Shown: positions 46,619 through 55,769 of the stretch, one piece after another | Layout of the letters: every line of letters starts with the position of its first letter | How positions within the stretch are numbered: the first letter of the stretch is position 1 | Origin: Mycolicibacterium gilvum | Lineage (GTDB): Bacteria; Actinomycetota; Actinomycetes; Mycobacteriales; Mycobacteriaceae | Assembly (NCBI RefSeq): GCF_900454025.1 | Contig: NZ_UGQM01000001.1 | Location: 3,534,001-3,598,000, forward strand | Length of the DNA: 64,000 bases | Direction of reading: 5' to 3' | Notes under the pieces: model-generated | The model's database searches: none | Seen by the model: the letters and a program-made list of their open reading frames with translations, nothing else | Told to the model about the DNA's origin: nothing | Program-made: the position numbers and the translations under genes

Positions 46619-48730
46619 TGGTATCGAAACAAGGGGTAGTGATCCGGCGCAGACGCACAGCGCGTCGACGATCGCGCCGCCCTGAGCGTTCACAATTGCG
46701 GGATTTACCTCGATCTCTGAGAAATCACATGTGTCGAGCAGGTCGCCCATCCGATTCAGTGTCTCGGCGATCCATGCCTCGTTCACAGCGCTTCCGCCGC
46801 GGAAACCGAAGAGCAATTCGGCGAGCCGCAGGCGGCTCAGGGCCTGATGCAGGGAGTCAGGGTCGCACGGCAGCGGAACGTGCTCCACATCTCGGTACAC
46901 CTCGACGGCAGCGCCGCCGACTCCGACGGTGCCGAACACACCGAGGCCTTCGGCGGCGCGCACGGTCAAGATGAGCTCCACTCCTGCGGTCACCATCTTT
47001 TGCACGAGCCACGTTGAGTTCGCGGCCCCGTCGCTGGTGGACATCCGTGATACCGCTTCCTCGACTTGAGCGGCAGTGGACAGGTTGACTGCCACCAAGC
47101 CCAGCTCGGTGCGGTGCGTGATGTCCTCAGCGGCAGACTTCACGACCACCGGGAAGCCCAGCGCTTCGGCCGCGTGGGGTGCAGACGTGCTGTCGCACAC
47201 CGTCATCGGTGCAATATCCAAATCATGGTCGGCCAGCAGTTGAAGTGCTTGCCCTCCGCCGATCGTCACCGCCGTTGATTGAGACTGGCCGGCGGACGCG
47301 GGCGCGGTGTTGAGCACCTGACCAGGCCCGAGGAGCGCGCTGACGAGTCGCCCCAGGTCCGAAGGGCTCTGGGCCACAAGGACGCCGGCCGCGCGCAGTT
47401 GGTGGATGTAAGGGTCGACTGCGCGTCCCCCGTACCACAGCACGACGCACGGTTTGCCCGTCTTGTTCCCGACCGCGAGGATGTCGGCCACACTCTGGGA
47501 ATTCCATCCGCGCGCTCCCATCGGCAGCGGAACGCAGACCACCTCGACGGCGGGATCCTCAGCGACGGCCATCAGATACCCGCCGAAGTGGACGGGCATC
47601 GAGCCTGGCCCGACGTCGAGCGGATTGGGGGTGGCAGCGAAGCTGGGCAACTGGGCTTTGAGCCGCGCAGCGGTGGACTCGCCCAGCGGGGGAAAGACCA
47701 CTCCGGCGCTGGATAGCTGTTCGGTGGCCAATACCGCCATACCGCCTGAGTAGGCGACCATCCCCCATTGCCGAGGGAACGTGCGGTGCCGCGGCGGGGT
47801 CATCGCGCCCAACACCCACAGGTCGTCGGGGTCGTCGACCACGGTGACCTCGAGCGCCCGTAGCAGTGCCAGCTCCAGACCTCCTCGGCCGATGATCTTG
47901 CCGGTGTGGCTCGCCGCGGCCTGCTCACCCGCCGCGGTGCGGCCACCTAGATAGGTGATCAGCCGTTTGCCGGCGGCGTGCAATTCGTGCACCGCCGCCG
48001 AGAAGCGGCGGCCGTCGCGAATCGATTCCATGTATAGGGCAACGGCGTGTACCTCAGGGAGCCCCGCGAAATAGGAGATGAAGTCGGGGATGTCCATGTC
48101 GCGCTGGTTACCGGTGCTGACGATATGGGAGATGCCGACCTCGGCGTCACGGGCCCGCTCGACGATGGTGCTGCCGATCGCGCCGCTCTGAGCGATCACC
48201 GCGATACCCCCGGCGGCGATGGGAACGCCTTCGGTAAGAACCGATGTCATGCTCATTGCGAGGCCGGTGCGCACGTTGACAAGTCCGGTGCTGTTTGGCC
48301 CGACGATACGGATTCCCTTCTCGGCGGCGAAGTCGAGCAGGCTGCGCTCCAGTTCGTGGCCGGTCTCCCCCATGTCGGCGAATCCCGCCGTCAAGATCAG
48401 GGCCTGCCGCGCACCCACGTCAGCGCATTCAGCCAACACGTCTTTGACCGAATGGGCCGGCACCGCAATGACGACGACGTCCGGCACCGTGGGCAGTTCG
48501 CGCAGGGAGGGAAATGCCGGAACGCCGTCAACTGCGTCTGCCGAGGGATGGATCACCGAGACCTCACCGGTGTACCCGTAGACCTTCAGGTGTTCGAGGA
48601 CCGCGCGACCGCCGGCCTTATAGGCCTGGCCGGAACTGGTCGATACACCGACAATGGCGACCGAGGCCGGCTCCAGGAACAACTTGGCGACGTCGGCACG
48701 AGGGGCGAGGATAGCCATGGTTTCAGTCAC
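46610..48730 (-). CDS. ADP-forming-type acyl-CoA synthetase (CoA-binding plus ATP-grasp)
   Basis: 706 residues from GTG 48730; ATG 48718 is an alternative. The order is: CoA-binding Rossmann domain (SVAIVGVSTSSGQAYKAGG), succinyl-CoA-ligase-like domains with IAQSGAIGS and the phospho-His candidate in AAASHTGKIIG, then an ATP-grasp domain (GFPVVVKSAAEDITHRTELG, EIEVNPAIV). This is the single-chain acetate-CoA ligase (ADP-forming)/Pat-like architecture. It could activate a carboxylic acid as CoA ester and so back up the broken fadD. No acetyltransferase domain is seen. It overlaps the P450 stop by eight bases. Confidence 0.85.
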   Translation of the reverse strand: MTETMAILAPRADVAKLFLEPASVAIVGVSTSSGQAYKAGGRAVLEHLKVYGYTGEVSVIHPSADAVDGVPAFPSLRELPTVPDVVVIAVPAHSVKDVLAECADVGARQALILTAGFADMGETGHELERSLLDFAAEKGIRIVGPNSTGLVNVRTGLAMSMTSVLTEGVPIAAGGIAVIAQSGAIGSTIVERARDAEVGISHIVSTGNQRDMDIPDFISYFAGLPEVHAVALYMESIRDGRRFSAAVHELHAAGKRLITYLGGRTAAGEQAAASHTGKIIGRGGLELALLRALEVTVVDDPDDLWVLGAMTPPRHRTFPRQWGMVAYSGGMAVLATEQLSSAGVVFPPLGESTAARLKAQLPSFAATPNPLDVGPGSMPVHFGGYLMAVAEDPAVEVVCVPLPMGARGWNSQSVADILAVGNKTGKPCVVLWYGGRAVDPYIHQLRAAGVLVAQSPSDLGRLVSALLGPGQVLNTAPASAGQSQSTAVTIGGGQALQLLADHDLDIAPMTVCDSTSAPHAAEALGFPVVVKSAAEDITHRTELGLVAVNLSTAAQVEEAVSRMSTSDGAANSTWLVQKMVTAGVELILTVRAAEGLGVFGTVGVGGAAVEVYRDVEHVPLPCDPDSLHQALSRLRLAELLFGFRGGSAVNEAWIAETLNRMGDLLDTCDFSEIEVNPAIVNAQGGAIVDALCVCAGSLPLVSIPKS

Positions 48731-49976
48731 GCTCGGTCCTGAAGGGCAACGTGATCAGGCTGCGCGTCTGGCCACCGTGGGCAGCAAGCCGAGCGTCGTG
48801 GGGAACGGAAAACCTTGGCATTTTTTTGAAGATCTCCTCGAAGGCGATGTTCAGCTCGAGCCGCGCTAAGTGGGAGCCCACGCAGCGGTGGTTACCGGCG
48901 CCGAAGACCATCGATTTGGCGGGGTTTCGGTCGATCACCAGTTGATCGGCCTCGGGGTAGACGTCTTCGTCGCGGTGCGCGGACGCCAGCGGTATGACGA
49001 CGCGATCGCCGGGATGTAGTTCAACCCCGCCGAGGACCGTCTGTTCGGTCACGGTACGGCTGCCGTGAACAATCGGCTCGTAGCGCAGAAGTTCGTCGAT
49101 CGCGGTCGGAATCAGTGACAGGTCAGCGGCGATTCTGTCTTGCAAGTCGGGTCGACGGGCAAGGTGCAGGAAGCTGAAACCGATTGCGGTGGAAACAGTA
49201 TCGAGTCCTGCCAACACCATGACGTAGGCGAAGTTCAGAATTTCGCGGTAGTCAAGCTTGCGCGCCCCGGGCATCTCCGCGGTCGTCAAGAAGGAAATGA
49301 TGTCGTCGCCAGGGTTTTTCAGGCGGTCGTCGAGCAGCTCACGCAGAAAATTGTTGAGCGCCTTTCCTGCCTCGAGTCTTGCGGCGGTCTGAGCATCGAC
49401 ATCGCCGTGCTCAACACCGTTGGTGGTGGTGTGGAGGATGGTGCTCGCCCAGCCGCACAACTGATCACGTTGAGCCGCATCAAAATCCAATCCGACCAAG
49501 CGTAGGAACACCGAGCTCGGGTAGGGCTCGGCGAATTCCTTCATGAAATCGAATTCCCGCTTGGCTACCATGGCGTCGACAAGTTCAGCTGCATATCGGC
49601 GAACTTCGTCGGCGATATGCTCAATCGCCCTAGGACGGAACAGGGGGTCGATGATCGTCCGGTAGCGGCGATGCTCCGGCGGATCGACCTCCAGGGGAAT
49701 GAGCGCCCGGGTGTGGCCCGGGGTGGGAGGAGTGTCAGCTGGCCACGACGAGAAGACTTGCGCGTTATGAAGGACGGTAGCGATGTCGTCGTACTTGCTC
49801 ACCACGTAGAACCCGCCGTAGTTATCCGTGTGCGCTACTGGGCATTTGGCCCGAAGCGCCGCGTAGTCCGGATGCGGGTTGAGGGCGAAATGCGGATCGT
49901 AGTGGTCGTATTCGTGGCCCAGTGCCTGCAACGCCGTGCAATCACCCGGTCGTTCCCCGTGCTGATGTTGGCTCAC
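48723..49976 (-). CDS. Cytochrome P450 (second)
   Basis: 417 residues from GTG 49976 (SQHQHGERPGD), the GTGA overlapping the previous stop. I-helix VMVLAGLDTVST with the Asp-Thr pair, ExxR in AIDELLRYEP and haem loop FGAGNHRCVGSHLA. Soluble class-I P450. No ferredoxin gene is adjacent, so it may share the ferredoxin pair at 26129-27738. A longer in-frame start at 50216 would lie inside the SnoaL gene and is not supported. Confidence 0.92.
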   Translation of the reverse strand: MSQHQHGERPGDCTALQALGHEYDHYDPHFALNPHPDYAALRAKCPVAHTDNYGGFYVVSKYDDIATVLHNAQVFSSWPADTPPTPGHTRALIPLEVDPPEHRRYRTIIDPLFRPRAIEHIADEVRRYAAELVDAMVAKREFDFMKEFAEPYPSSVFLRLVGLDFDAAQRDQLCGWASTILHTTTNGVEHGDVDAQTAARLEAGKALNNFLRELLDDRLKNPGDDIISFLTTAEMPGARKLDYREILNFAYVMVLAGLDTVSTAIGFSFLHLARRPDLQDRIAADLSLIPTAIDELLRYEPIVHGSRTVTEQTVLGGVELHPGDRVVIPLASAHRDEDVYPEADQLVIDRNPAKSMVFGAGNHRCVGSHLARLELNIAFEEIFKKMPRFSVPHDARLAAHGGQTRSLITLPFRTERD

Positions 49977-50449
49977 GTGAGCGCACCTCGATTCATTTGA
50001 GATGTGTTGGACGACAACTGCCCAGAGGGCGGAGAGCCCCCGCTCGGGTCGGCGGACTCGCGGCACAGCTCCGTCAGCGCGCCGGGATCTTTGTAGTGCA
50101 CGTCGACGCGGACGATCTTGTCGCCGCTTAGCCGGTAGATGTCGACACACTCGACCGGCATGCTGCGACCGGTTCGCCGCGAGGTGAACGTGCCGTGCAC
50201 GACTACCGCGACCCAATTGTTAGCCCCGGCGATCTCTGGCGGATCCAGCTCCACACGAAAGTCGCGACCAACGTTGCCCAGCAGCTGCCGGAAGCCTTGA
50301 CCGCCCACGTAGTCGCCGCCGAACGGCAAGCTTGCGGACTCGGAAAATACGTTCGCATCGTCGAGTAACGCGATGCAAGCGTCGAGGTCGCCGCTCGCCA
50401 GTGAGGTGGTGAACCGTCGCACCAGCTCGACGCCGTCTCGCTCAGACAC
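49973..50449 (-). CDS. SnoaL/NTF2-like protein
   Basis: About 158 residues from GTG 50449 (VSERDGVELVRRF); an ATG at 50479 would add ten residues. The NTF2-like fold pattern is visible (LASGDLDACIALLDDANVF, then VHGTFTSRRTGR, then VECVDIYRLSGDKIVRVDVHYKDP). The long hydrophilic tail after the last strand is unusual. Possible isomerase, dehydratase or hydrolase. It leads the SnoaL-P450-synthetase transcript. Confidence 0.72.
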   Translation of the reverse strand: MSERDGVELVRRFTTSLASGDLDACIALLDDANVFSESASLPFGGDYVGGQGFRQLLGNVGRDFRVELDPPEIAGANNWVAVVVHGTFTSRRTGRSMPVECVDIYRLSGDKIVRVDVHYKDPGALTELCRESADPSGGSPPSGQLSSNTSQMNRGALT

Positions 50450-50621
50450 CTTTGCCCACCTCTCTTCGCGCATCCCCACGTGGCTCGCGCGGACACGCAG
50501 CCGGTATTTTTTCTACACGGATTTTGATAACAAGTCAACGCTCAATGGGGATATTGTGGCTATTCCTGGGCACCATAGTCTGTGCTAACTTAGAATCCAC
50601 ATCGAGGACGGGAGAACACCG
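50450..50621. promoter_or_regulatory. Divergent promoter region with operator-like motif
   Basis: An AT-rich interval between a minus-strand operon and a plus-strand FadE gene. GCTAACTTAGAATCC at about 50584-50598 shares CTAA/TTAGAATC with the sites at 59798 and 62884. It lies 24 bases upstream of the FadE start, where a bound repressor would block transcription. Confidence 0.4.
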
Positions 50622-51746
50622 TTGACGTTCGCGCTCTCCGACGAACAGCAGCAACTGCAGCAGATCGTCCGCAAGTTCTGTGAGGCCAAGTCACCGATAG
50701 CGGAGGTCCATCGGTTGATGGACACCCCTGACGGCTTCGACGCCGCGGTGTGGTCCCAGATGGGCAGTGAACTTGGCCTGCCGTCGCTCGCCATCCCGGA
50801 GCGATTCGGAGGAGCGGGCTTTTCGTTGGTTGAGTTGTGCCTGGTCATGGAGGAGATGGGCCGCGCGCTGCTGTGCGCCCCGTTCTTCTCCTCAATTGCC
50901 TTGGGAGCAGACGCGATTCTGGAGTGCGGTACCGATGAGGACTGCGAGCGCCTGCTGCCGGGTATCGCGTCGGGAGAGGTTCGAGCCGCACTGGCGTTCG
51001 CCGAACGAACCGACGCGTGGACGCCATGGGAGGCTGACACCGAAGCTACTCCAGACGGTGCGATCTATCGGCTACGGGGAACGAAGACCCTCGTTGTCGA
51101 TGGGCATACCGCCCAACTGATCGTTGCCTCTGCGCGCCGAACCGATTCCGGCACGGTATCTCTGTTCACCGTGGAGACCACCGAAGCGGAGGGCCTGCGG
51201 CGCACGGCGATACCGACGCTGGACATGACCCGCCAGGTGGCTGAGGTGGCGTTCGACGACACACCGGCCCGACTCTTGGGCAACGTCGAGGAGGACAGCA
51301 CCGAAGCGCTGGGGCGCACTTTGCAGCGGGCGGCGGTCTGTCTGGCTGCCGAACAGCTCGGCGGTGCCGCATATTGCCTGGACGCCTCGGTCGACTACGC
51401 GAAGATGCGCACACAGTTCGGGCGGCCTATCGGCAGCTTCCAGGCCATCAAGCATCGGTGCGCCGACATGTTGGTCGACGTGGAATCCGCCCGCTCGGCC
51501 GCCTACTATGCAATGACCGCGATCATCGAGGGCTACGACGAGGCACTGGCGTCGTCGCTGGCCTACGCACATTGTTCAGAGGTATTCGCTTCTGCGGCAA
51601 GCGCTATGGTTCAAATCCATGGCGGCGTCGGATATACCTGGGAACACCCCGCACATCTGTATCTGAAGCGAGCCAAAGCATCTGAGGCCTTGCTGGGCGG
51701 CGTCGGCTACCACCGCGAGGTCATCGCTGCAGCGATGAATATCTGA
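50622..51746 (+). CDS. Acyl-CoA dehydrogenase (FadE family, short form)
   Basis: 374 residues from TTG 50622, with GACGGGAG upstream. FadE pattern: FALSDEQQQLQQIVRKFCE at the N-terminus, YAKMRTQFGRPIGSFQAIKH and IHGGVGYTWEHPAHLYLKRAK at the C-terminus. It lacks the TEP-GSGSD-type central motif (FAERTDAWTPWE instead) and the YEGT catalytic motif. Forms like this act as one subunit of heterotetrameric acyl-CoA dehydrogenases in mycobacterial sterol breakdown. The partner may be the FadE at 56269. Confidence 0.87.
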   Translation: MTFALSDEQQQLQQIVRKFCEAKSPIAEVHRLMDTPDGFDAAVWSQMGSELGLPSLAIPERFGGAGFSLVELCLVMEEMGRALLCAPFFSSIALGADAILECGTDEDCERLLPGIASGEVRAALAFAERTDAWTPWEADTEATPDGAIYRLRGTKTLVVDGHTAQLIVASARRTDSGTVSLFTVETTEAEGLRRTAIPTLDMTRQVAEVAFDDTPARLLGNVEEDSTEALGRTLQRAAVCLAAEQLGGAAYCLDASVDYAKMRTQFGRPIGSFQAIKHRCADMLVDVESARSAAYYAMTAIIEGYDEALASSLAYAHCSEVFASAASAMVQIHGGVGYTWEHPAHLYLKRAKASEALLGGVGYHREVIAAAMNI

Positions 51747-51954
51747 GCCGTCTGCTGAGCTTCGCTTCGAGCGGGGTCAGTGACTGCTGGTACCCACGGG
51801 CCGGCGCTTGGGGTGGCTGTCCCCGAAGAGAATCCGGTCGCTGTGGCAGAGAGGCCAGGACGGTCCGATCGTGGCTCTCCCGCTCCGAAACGGCCGGTCG
51901 GTCACACACCCCAGGCCGACCGCCGACAGATCGGGAATGAGAACAACCCAGCGA

Positions 51955-52045
51955 TCAGACTGAATAGCCGCCATCGACCCGAAGGGTTTGTCCGGTGACG
52001 TAGGCCGCTCCAGGCCCGGCGAGGAACGCCACGACGTCGGCCAGC
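51955..52045 (-). pseudogene. Short-chain dehydrogenase, C-terminal end (split by IS21-B copy 2)
   Basis: The minus strand encodes ADVVAFLAGPGAAYVTGQTL then RVDGGYSV and a TGA, the classic C-terminus of a FabG-like SDR. It continues the frame broken at 54690. With IS21-B and one GCCAGC removed, the joined gene is 744 bases, in frame, and encodes 247 residues. Confidence 0.88.
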
Positions 52046-52212
52046 TGTCAGCGGTCACGTAATTCCTCCAGCTTGAGGGGTTGTCCGTCACGGAATTCCC
52101 CCACCCCGTCTGTCACGTAATTCCCCCACCCTGGGGCGGTGTGGCAGCCGGTCGTGGGCCTCGTACACAGGTTCGCTCGACTCACGGTTCGACTCGTGAG
52201 GAAGGGCGCCGA

Positions 52213-53775
52213 ATGGCGAGGAGAAGTTTCGACGTGTTCGACCTGATCGAGTTGTTGACCCATTGGCATGCGGGTCGGTCTCAGCGCCAGCTGTCGGAGA
52301 GTTTGGGCATCGACCGCAAGACGATCGCGAAGTATTTGGCGCCGGCGATCGCCGAGTCGCTGACCCCGGGCGGGGAGCCGGTCACCGAGCCCGAGTGGGC
52401 GGCGCACATTGGTCGGTGGTTTCCCGAGGTCGCCGACCCCGGTCTGCGGGCCACGACCTGGCCGGGCATCGAAGTGCACCGCGACCGGATCCGTGACTGG
52501 CTCAAGGCCGAGGTCAGTGCGGCGACCGTGGCGCAGCGGCTGCGTGACGACTATGGCGTTGCCGCGTCGGAATCCTCAGTGCGCAGGTGGATCTCGGCGA
52601 ACCTCTCCGAAGAGGCGACGCGGGAGAAGGTGACCGTGGCCCGCGGATCGGTGCCAGCGGGCAGCGAGGCCCAGATCGACTACGGCCGCCTCGGGATGTG
52701 GTTCGACCCAGTCAGTGGTCGACGCGTGACGGTGTGGGCGTTCGTGATGGTGCTGGCCCATTCGCGGCATCTGTTCGTCCAACCGGTCCTGAAGATGCAT
52801 CAATCCTCCTGGTGCGCTTCGCATGTGGCAGCGTTCGAGTTCTTCGGTGGCGTCCCGGCCCGGCTGGTCCCGGACAACCTGAAGACCGGTGTCACTCGAC
52901 CGGATCTCTATGACCCGAAGATCAACAAGGCCTACGCCGAACTGGGTGCCCACTACGGTTGCCTGATCGACCCGGCGCGGGCGAACAAGCCGAAGGACAA
53001 ACCACGCGTCGAGCGCCCGATGCAATACATTCGGGACTCGTTCTGGCGGGGCCGCGAGTTCACCTCGCTGGAGCAGATGCAGGCCGCCGCGCTGGTCTGG
53101 TGCCGTGAGGTAGCCGGGGCGCGAAACTCTCGGGCACTCGACGGTGAGCAACCAGGGTTCGTGTTCTCCACCGTTGAACAGCATGCCCTGTTGCCGTTGC
53201 CGCACAGTGATTTCCAACTTGCGGTGTGGTCGACGGGCAAGGTCGCCGCCGACTGCCACGTGAAAGTCGGCAAGGCGCTCTACTCGGTGCCGTGGCGGCT
53301 GATGGGCCAACAGGTCCACGCCCGCACGTGCGGCGACCTGGTGCAGATCGTGCACGACGGCGACGTCGTGGCCACCCACGTCACCCATCACCGTGGGCGG
53401 GCCACCGACTTCGAGCACTACCCGCCGGAGAAGATCGCCTTCACGATGCGCAACCCGACCTGGTGTCGCCGAGTAGCCGCCGAGGTCGGACCGGCCTGTA
53501 CCCAGGTGATCGCCGAATTCATGGAAGTCAACGCCATCCACCGACTGCGCAGCGCTCAAGGCGTCCTCGCCTTGCTCAAGACCGTCGGCCACGACCGCCT
53601 GGAAGCCGCCTGCGCGCGGGCGATCACCGTCGGCGACCCGAGCTACCGCACGGTCAAGGGCATCCTGGCCGCCGGCACCGAACTCGACGGCATCATCGAA
53701 TCCGCCGCCCCGCAAGCCGCGGCGCATCTGCGCGGGCCGCAAGCCTTCGACACCACCACCGGCGAGATCGCGTGA
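52213..53775 (+). CDS. istA: IstA transposase of IS21-B copy 2
   Basis: 520 residues from ATG 52213, identical in sequence to the copy-1 protein at 31397-32959. DDE residues in AQIDYGRLG, LVPDNLKTG and KPRVERPMQ. Intact. Confidence 0.93.
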   Translation: MARRSFDVFDLIELLTHWHAGRSQRQLSESLGIDRKTIAKYLAPAIAESLTPGGEPVTEPEWAAHIGRWFPEVADPGLRATTWPGIEVHRDRIRDWLKAEVSAATVAQRLRDDYGVAASESSVRRWISANLSEEATREKVTVARGSVPAGSEAQIDYGRLGMWFDPVSGRRVTVWAFVMVLAHSRHLFVQPVLKMHQSSWCASHVAAFEFFGGVPARLVPDNLKTGVTRPDLYDPKINKAYAELGAHYGCLIDPARANKPKDKPRVERPMQYIRDSFWRGREFTSLEQMQAAALVWCREVAGARNSRALDGEQPGFVFSTVEQHALLPLPHSDFQLAVWSTGKVAADCHVKVGKALYSVPWRLMGQQVHARTCGDLVQIVHDGDVVATHVTHHRGRATDFEHYPPEKIAFTMRNPTWCRRVAAEVGPACTQVIAEFMEVNAIHRLRSAQGVLALLKTVGHDRLEAACARAITVGDPSYRTVKGILAAGTELDGIIESAAPQAAAHLRGPQAFDTTTGEIA

Positions 53776-53838
53776 TCAACGCATCGTATCCAGCTGGCAA
53801 CCAACATCATTCGATCTGAACCTAAGGACATCACCACC

Positions 53839-54618
53839 ATGAGCATCCTCGACCCCGCACTACGCAATGCGCTGCGCACCCTCAAACTCACCGGCATGCT
53901 CGACACCCTGGATGCCCGGCTGGCGCAGACCCGCGACGGCACCCTCGGGCACCTCGACTTCCTCCAGGTGCTCTGCGAAGACGAGATCGCCCGCAGAGAA
54001 TCCGCCGCCCTCACCCGGCGCATCCGCCGAGCCCGCTTCGAGGAACAATCGACATTCGAATCCTTCGACTTCACCGCCAACACCAAGCTGCCCGCGGCGA
54101 TGCTGCGCGACCTGGCCGCACTGCGGTGGCTCGACGCCGCCGAATCAGTGATCCTCTACGGACCCGTCGGAGTCGGGAAAACCCATATGGCACAAGCGCT
54201 TGGGCACGCAGTGGCCCGCCGCGGCGGCGACGTCCGATTCGCCAAGACCTCCCGGGTACTCTCCGACCTCGCCGGCGGTCACGCCGATCGCAGCTGGGGT
54301 CAACGCATCCGCGAATACACCAAACCGCTCGTGCTGATCCTCGACGACTTCGCCATGCGCGAACACACCGCGATGCACGCCGACGACCTCTACGAGTTGA
54401 TCTCCGATCGCGCCGTCAACGGCCGCCCCCTCATCCTGACCTCCAACCGATCACCGAAGGACTGGTACAACCTGTTCCCCAACCCCGTCGTCGCCGAGTC
54501 GCTGCTCGACCGCCTGATCAACACCAGCCACCAGATCCTGATGGACGGACCCAGCTACCGACCCCGAAAAAGACCCGGCGCTAGCGCGCCGGTAGACAAC
54601 GCCAAGCCCACCCGGTAG
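53839..54618 (+). CDS. istB: IstB-like ATP-binding protein of IS21-B copy 2
   Basis: 259 residues, identical to the copy-1 IstB. Walker A GPVGVGKTHMAQ and Walker B LVLILDDFAM. Intact AAA+ helper of transposition. Confidence 0.93.
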   Translation: MSILDPALRNALRTLKLTGMLDTLDARLAQTRDGTLGHLDFLQVLCEDEIARRESAALTRRIRRARFEEQSTFESFDFTANTKLPAAMLRDLAALRWLDAAESVILYGPVGVGKTHMAQALGHAVARRGGDVRFAKTSRVLSDLAGGHADRSWGQRIREYTKPLVLILDDFAMREHTAMHADDLYELISDRAVNGRPLILTSNRSPKDWYNLFPNPVVAESLLDRLINTSHQILMDGPSYRPRKRPGASAPVDNAKPTR

Positions 54619-54689
54619 ACCTACACCGAGGCCCACCGGTGGCGGAATTACATGACGGACACCCCGGGGGAATTACGCGACGGTCGACA

Positions 54690-55348
54690 GCCAGCTCAGC
54701 GGCCGAACCGAATCGCCGCATCGGAATCGCGCGCCGGGCCGCCTCCAGTGCCTGTTCGTGATAGTCGCCGCTAGCGATGAGGTCGTCGAGGATGCCGGCC
54801 GCGATAACGCCCACCCCTACGCAGTTGGCGCGCACCCCATTCTTGCCCTCTTCGGCGGCGATGGCCCGGACCAACTGTTCCACGGCGGCTTTGGGGCAGG
54901 CTGATAGGAGATCTCGGGTGGCGTACCGCAGCAACGCGGTCGTCACCAGGGCCACGATCGAACCCCGACTGACGCGCAACGGTTGGATCGAGGGGCGCAG
55001 CAGGTTGAAGCAGGCCACCGCATCGGCCGATAGTTGATGAGCGAACTGCTGCGGCGTGATTTGGGCGGTATACCCCATCGGGATTGGGGGCCCCGCGGCA
55101 TAGACCACCGTGTCTAGCCGCGGCATCCGCTCCACCAGCGCGGCCGTGGCATCGGCGTCAGTGAGGTCGAGCTGATGCACCGATGCCTCGGCACCGGCCG
55201 AGCGCACACCGTCGGCTGACTGGGACGCGGCTTCGGCGTTATGCCGGTAGGTCAGGGCGACGTCGAAGCCGTCGCAGGCCAGGGCGTGGCAGATCGCAGA
55301 TCCGATCCCACCACTGCCGCCGGCGACCAGGGCTAGCGGCCTATCCAT
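54690..55348 (-). pseudogene. Short-chain dehydrogenase, N-terminal part (split by IS21-B copy 2)
   Basis: Start ATG 55348 (MDRPLALVAGGSGGIGSA), overlapping the MaoC stop by eight bases (ATGGATAG). NAD motif AGGSGGIGS; the active-site Tyr/Lys pair is not the standard YxxxK (the region reads LLSACPKAAVEQLVRAIA), so catalysis may have been atypical even before disruption. It runs to RRFGSAAELA and then into the insertion sequence. It was the last gene of the CaiB-HMGL-FadE-MaoC operon. Confidence 0.86.
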
Positions 55349-55769
55349 CCGGCGGGCCTTGGGCCTGCAGTTGTGCATAACCGGTCATGACCAACTCACC
55401 GTGCTGGTTGAGCGTCGATAGCTCTAGGTCAACGGTGCGCGATCCGTGACGGTCGGTTATGCCACTGACCGTGGCGATCGACGTCAGGGTGTCGCCAGGC
55501 CAGACTTGTCGCCGAAACCGCACCCCGAAACCACGCAGCTCGGCGTCCTCGATCCAGTCCGTTATCACCTTTGCGGTCAGGCCCATGGTGAGTTGACCGT
55601 GGGCGATCACGCTGGGATAGCCTGCCACTTCGGTGGCGTACACCTCGTCGGTGTGCAAGGGGTTGTAGTCGCCAGATGCACCGGCGTACATCACGATTTG
55701 GGTGCGTGACAGCTGCTCTACGACGACTGTCTCATGTCGATCTCCGGTCGATAATTCGATGAGCTTCAC
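55341..55769 (-). CDS. MaoC-like enoyl-CoA hydratase, C-type subunit
   Basis: 142 residues. The full hydratase motif YAGASGDYNPLHTDEVYA is present (catalytic Asp, Asn and His), so this is the catalytic half. ATG overlaps the stop of the N-type partner (ATGA). It is paralogous to the 21239 protein, but with the canonical Asn. Confidence 0.86.
   Translation of the reverse strand: MKLIELSTGDRHETVVVEQLSRTQIVMYAGASGDYNPLHTDEVYATEVAGYPSVIAHGQLTMGLTAKVITDWIEDAELRGFGVRFRRQVWPGDTLTSIATVSGITDRHGSRTVDLELSTLNQHGELVMTGYAQLQAQGPPDG

Larger units (their letters stand above)
52046..54689 (+). mobile_element. IS21-family element B, copy 2 (inserted in an SDR gene)
   Basis: 2644 bp, opposite in orientation to copy 1. 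Begins TGTCAGCGGTCACGTAATTC and ends in GCGACGGTCGACA. Perfect 6-bp target duplication GCCAGC at 52040-52045 and 54690-54695. Its length and all reading frames equal those of copy 1, so one copy arose very recently from the other or both from a common source. Confidence 0.93.

Noticed and set aside
30483..54689. Composite transposon formed by the two IS21-B copies
   Set aside because: Each copy has its own perfect target duplication (TTCGAC and GCCAGC), so they inserted separately rather than moving the intervening block together.
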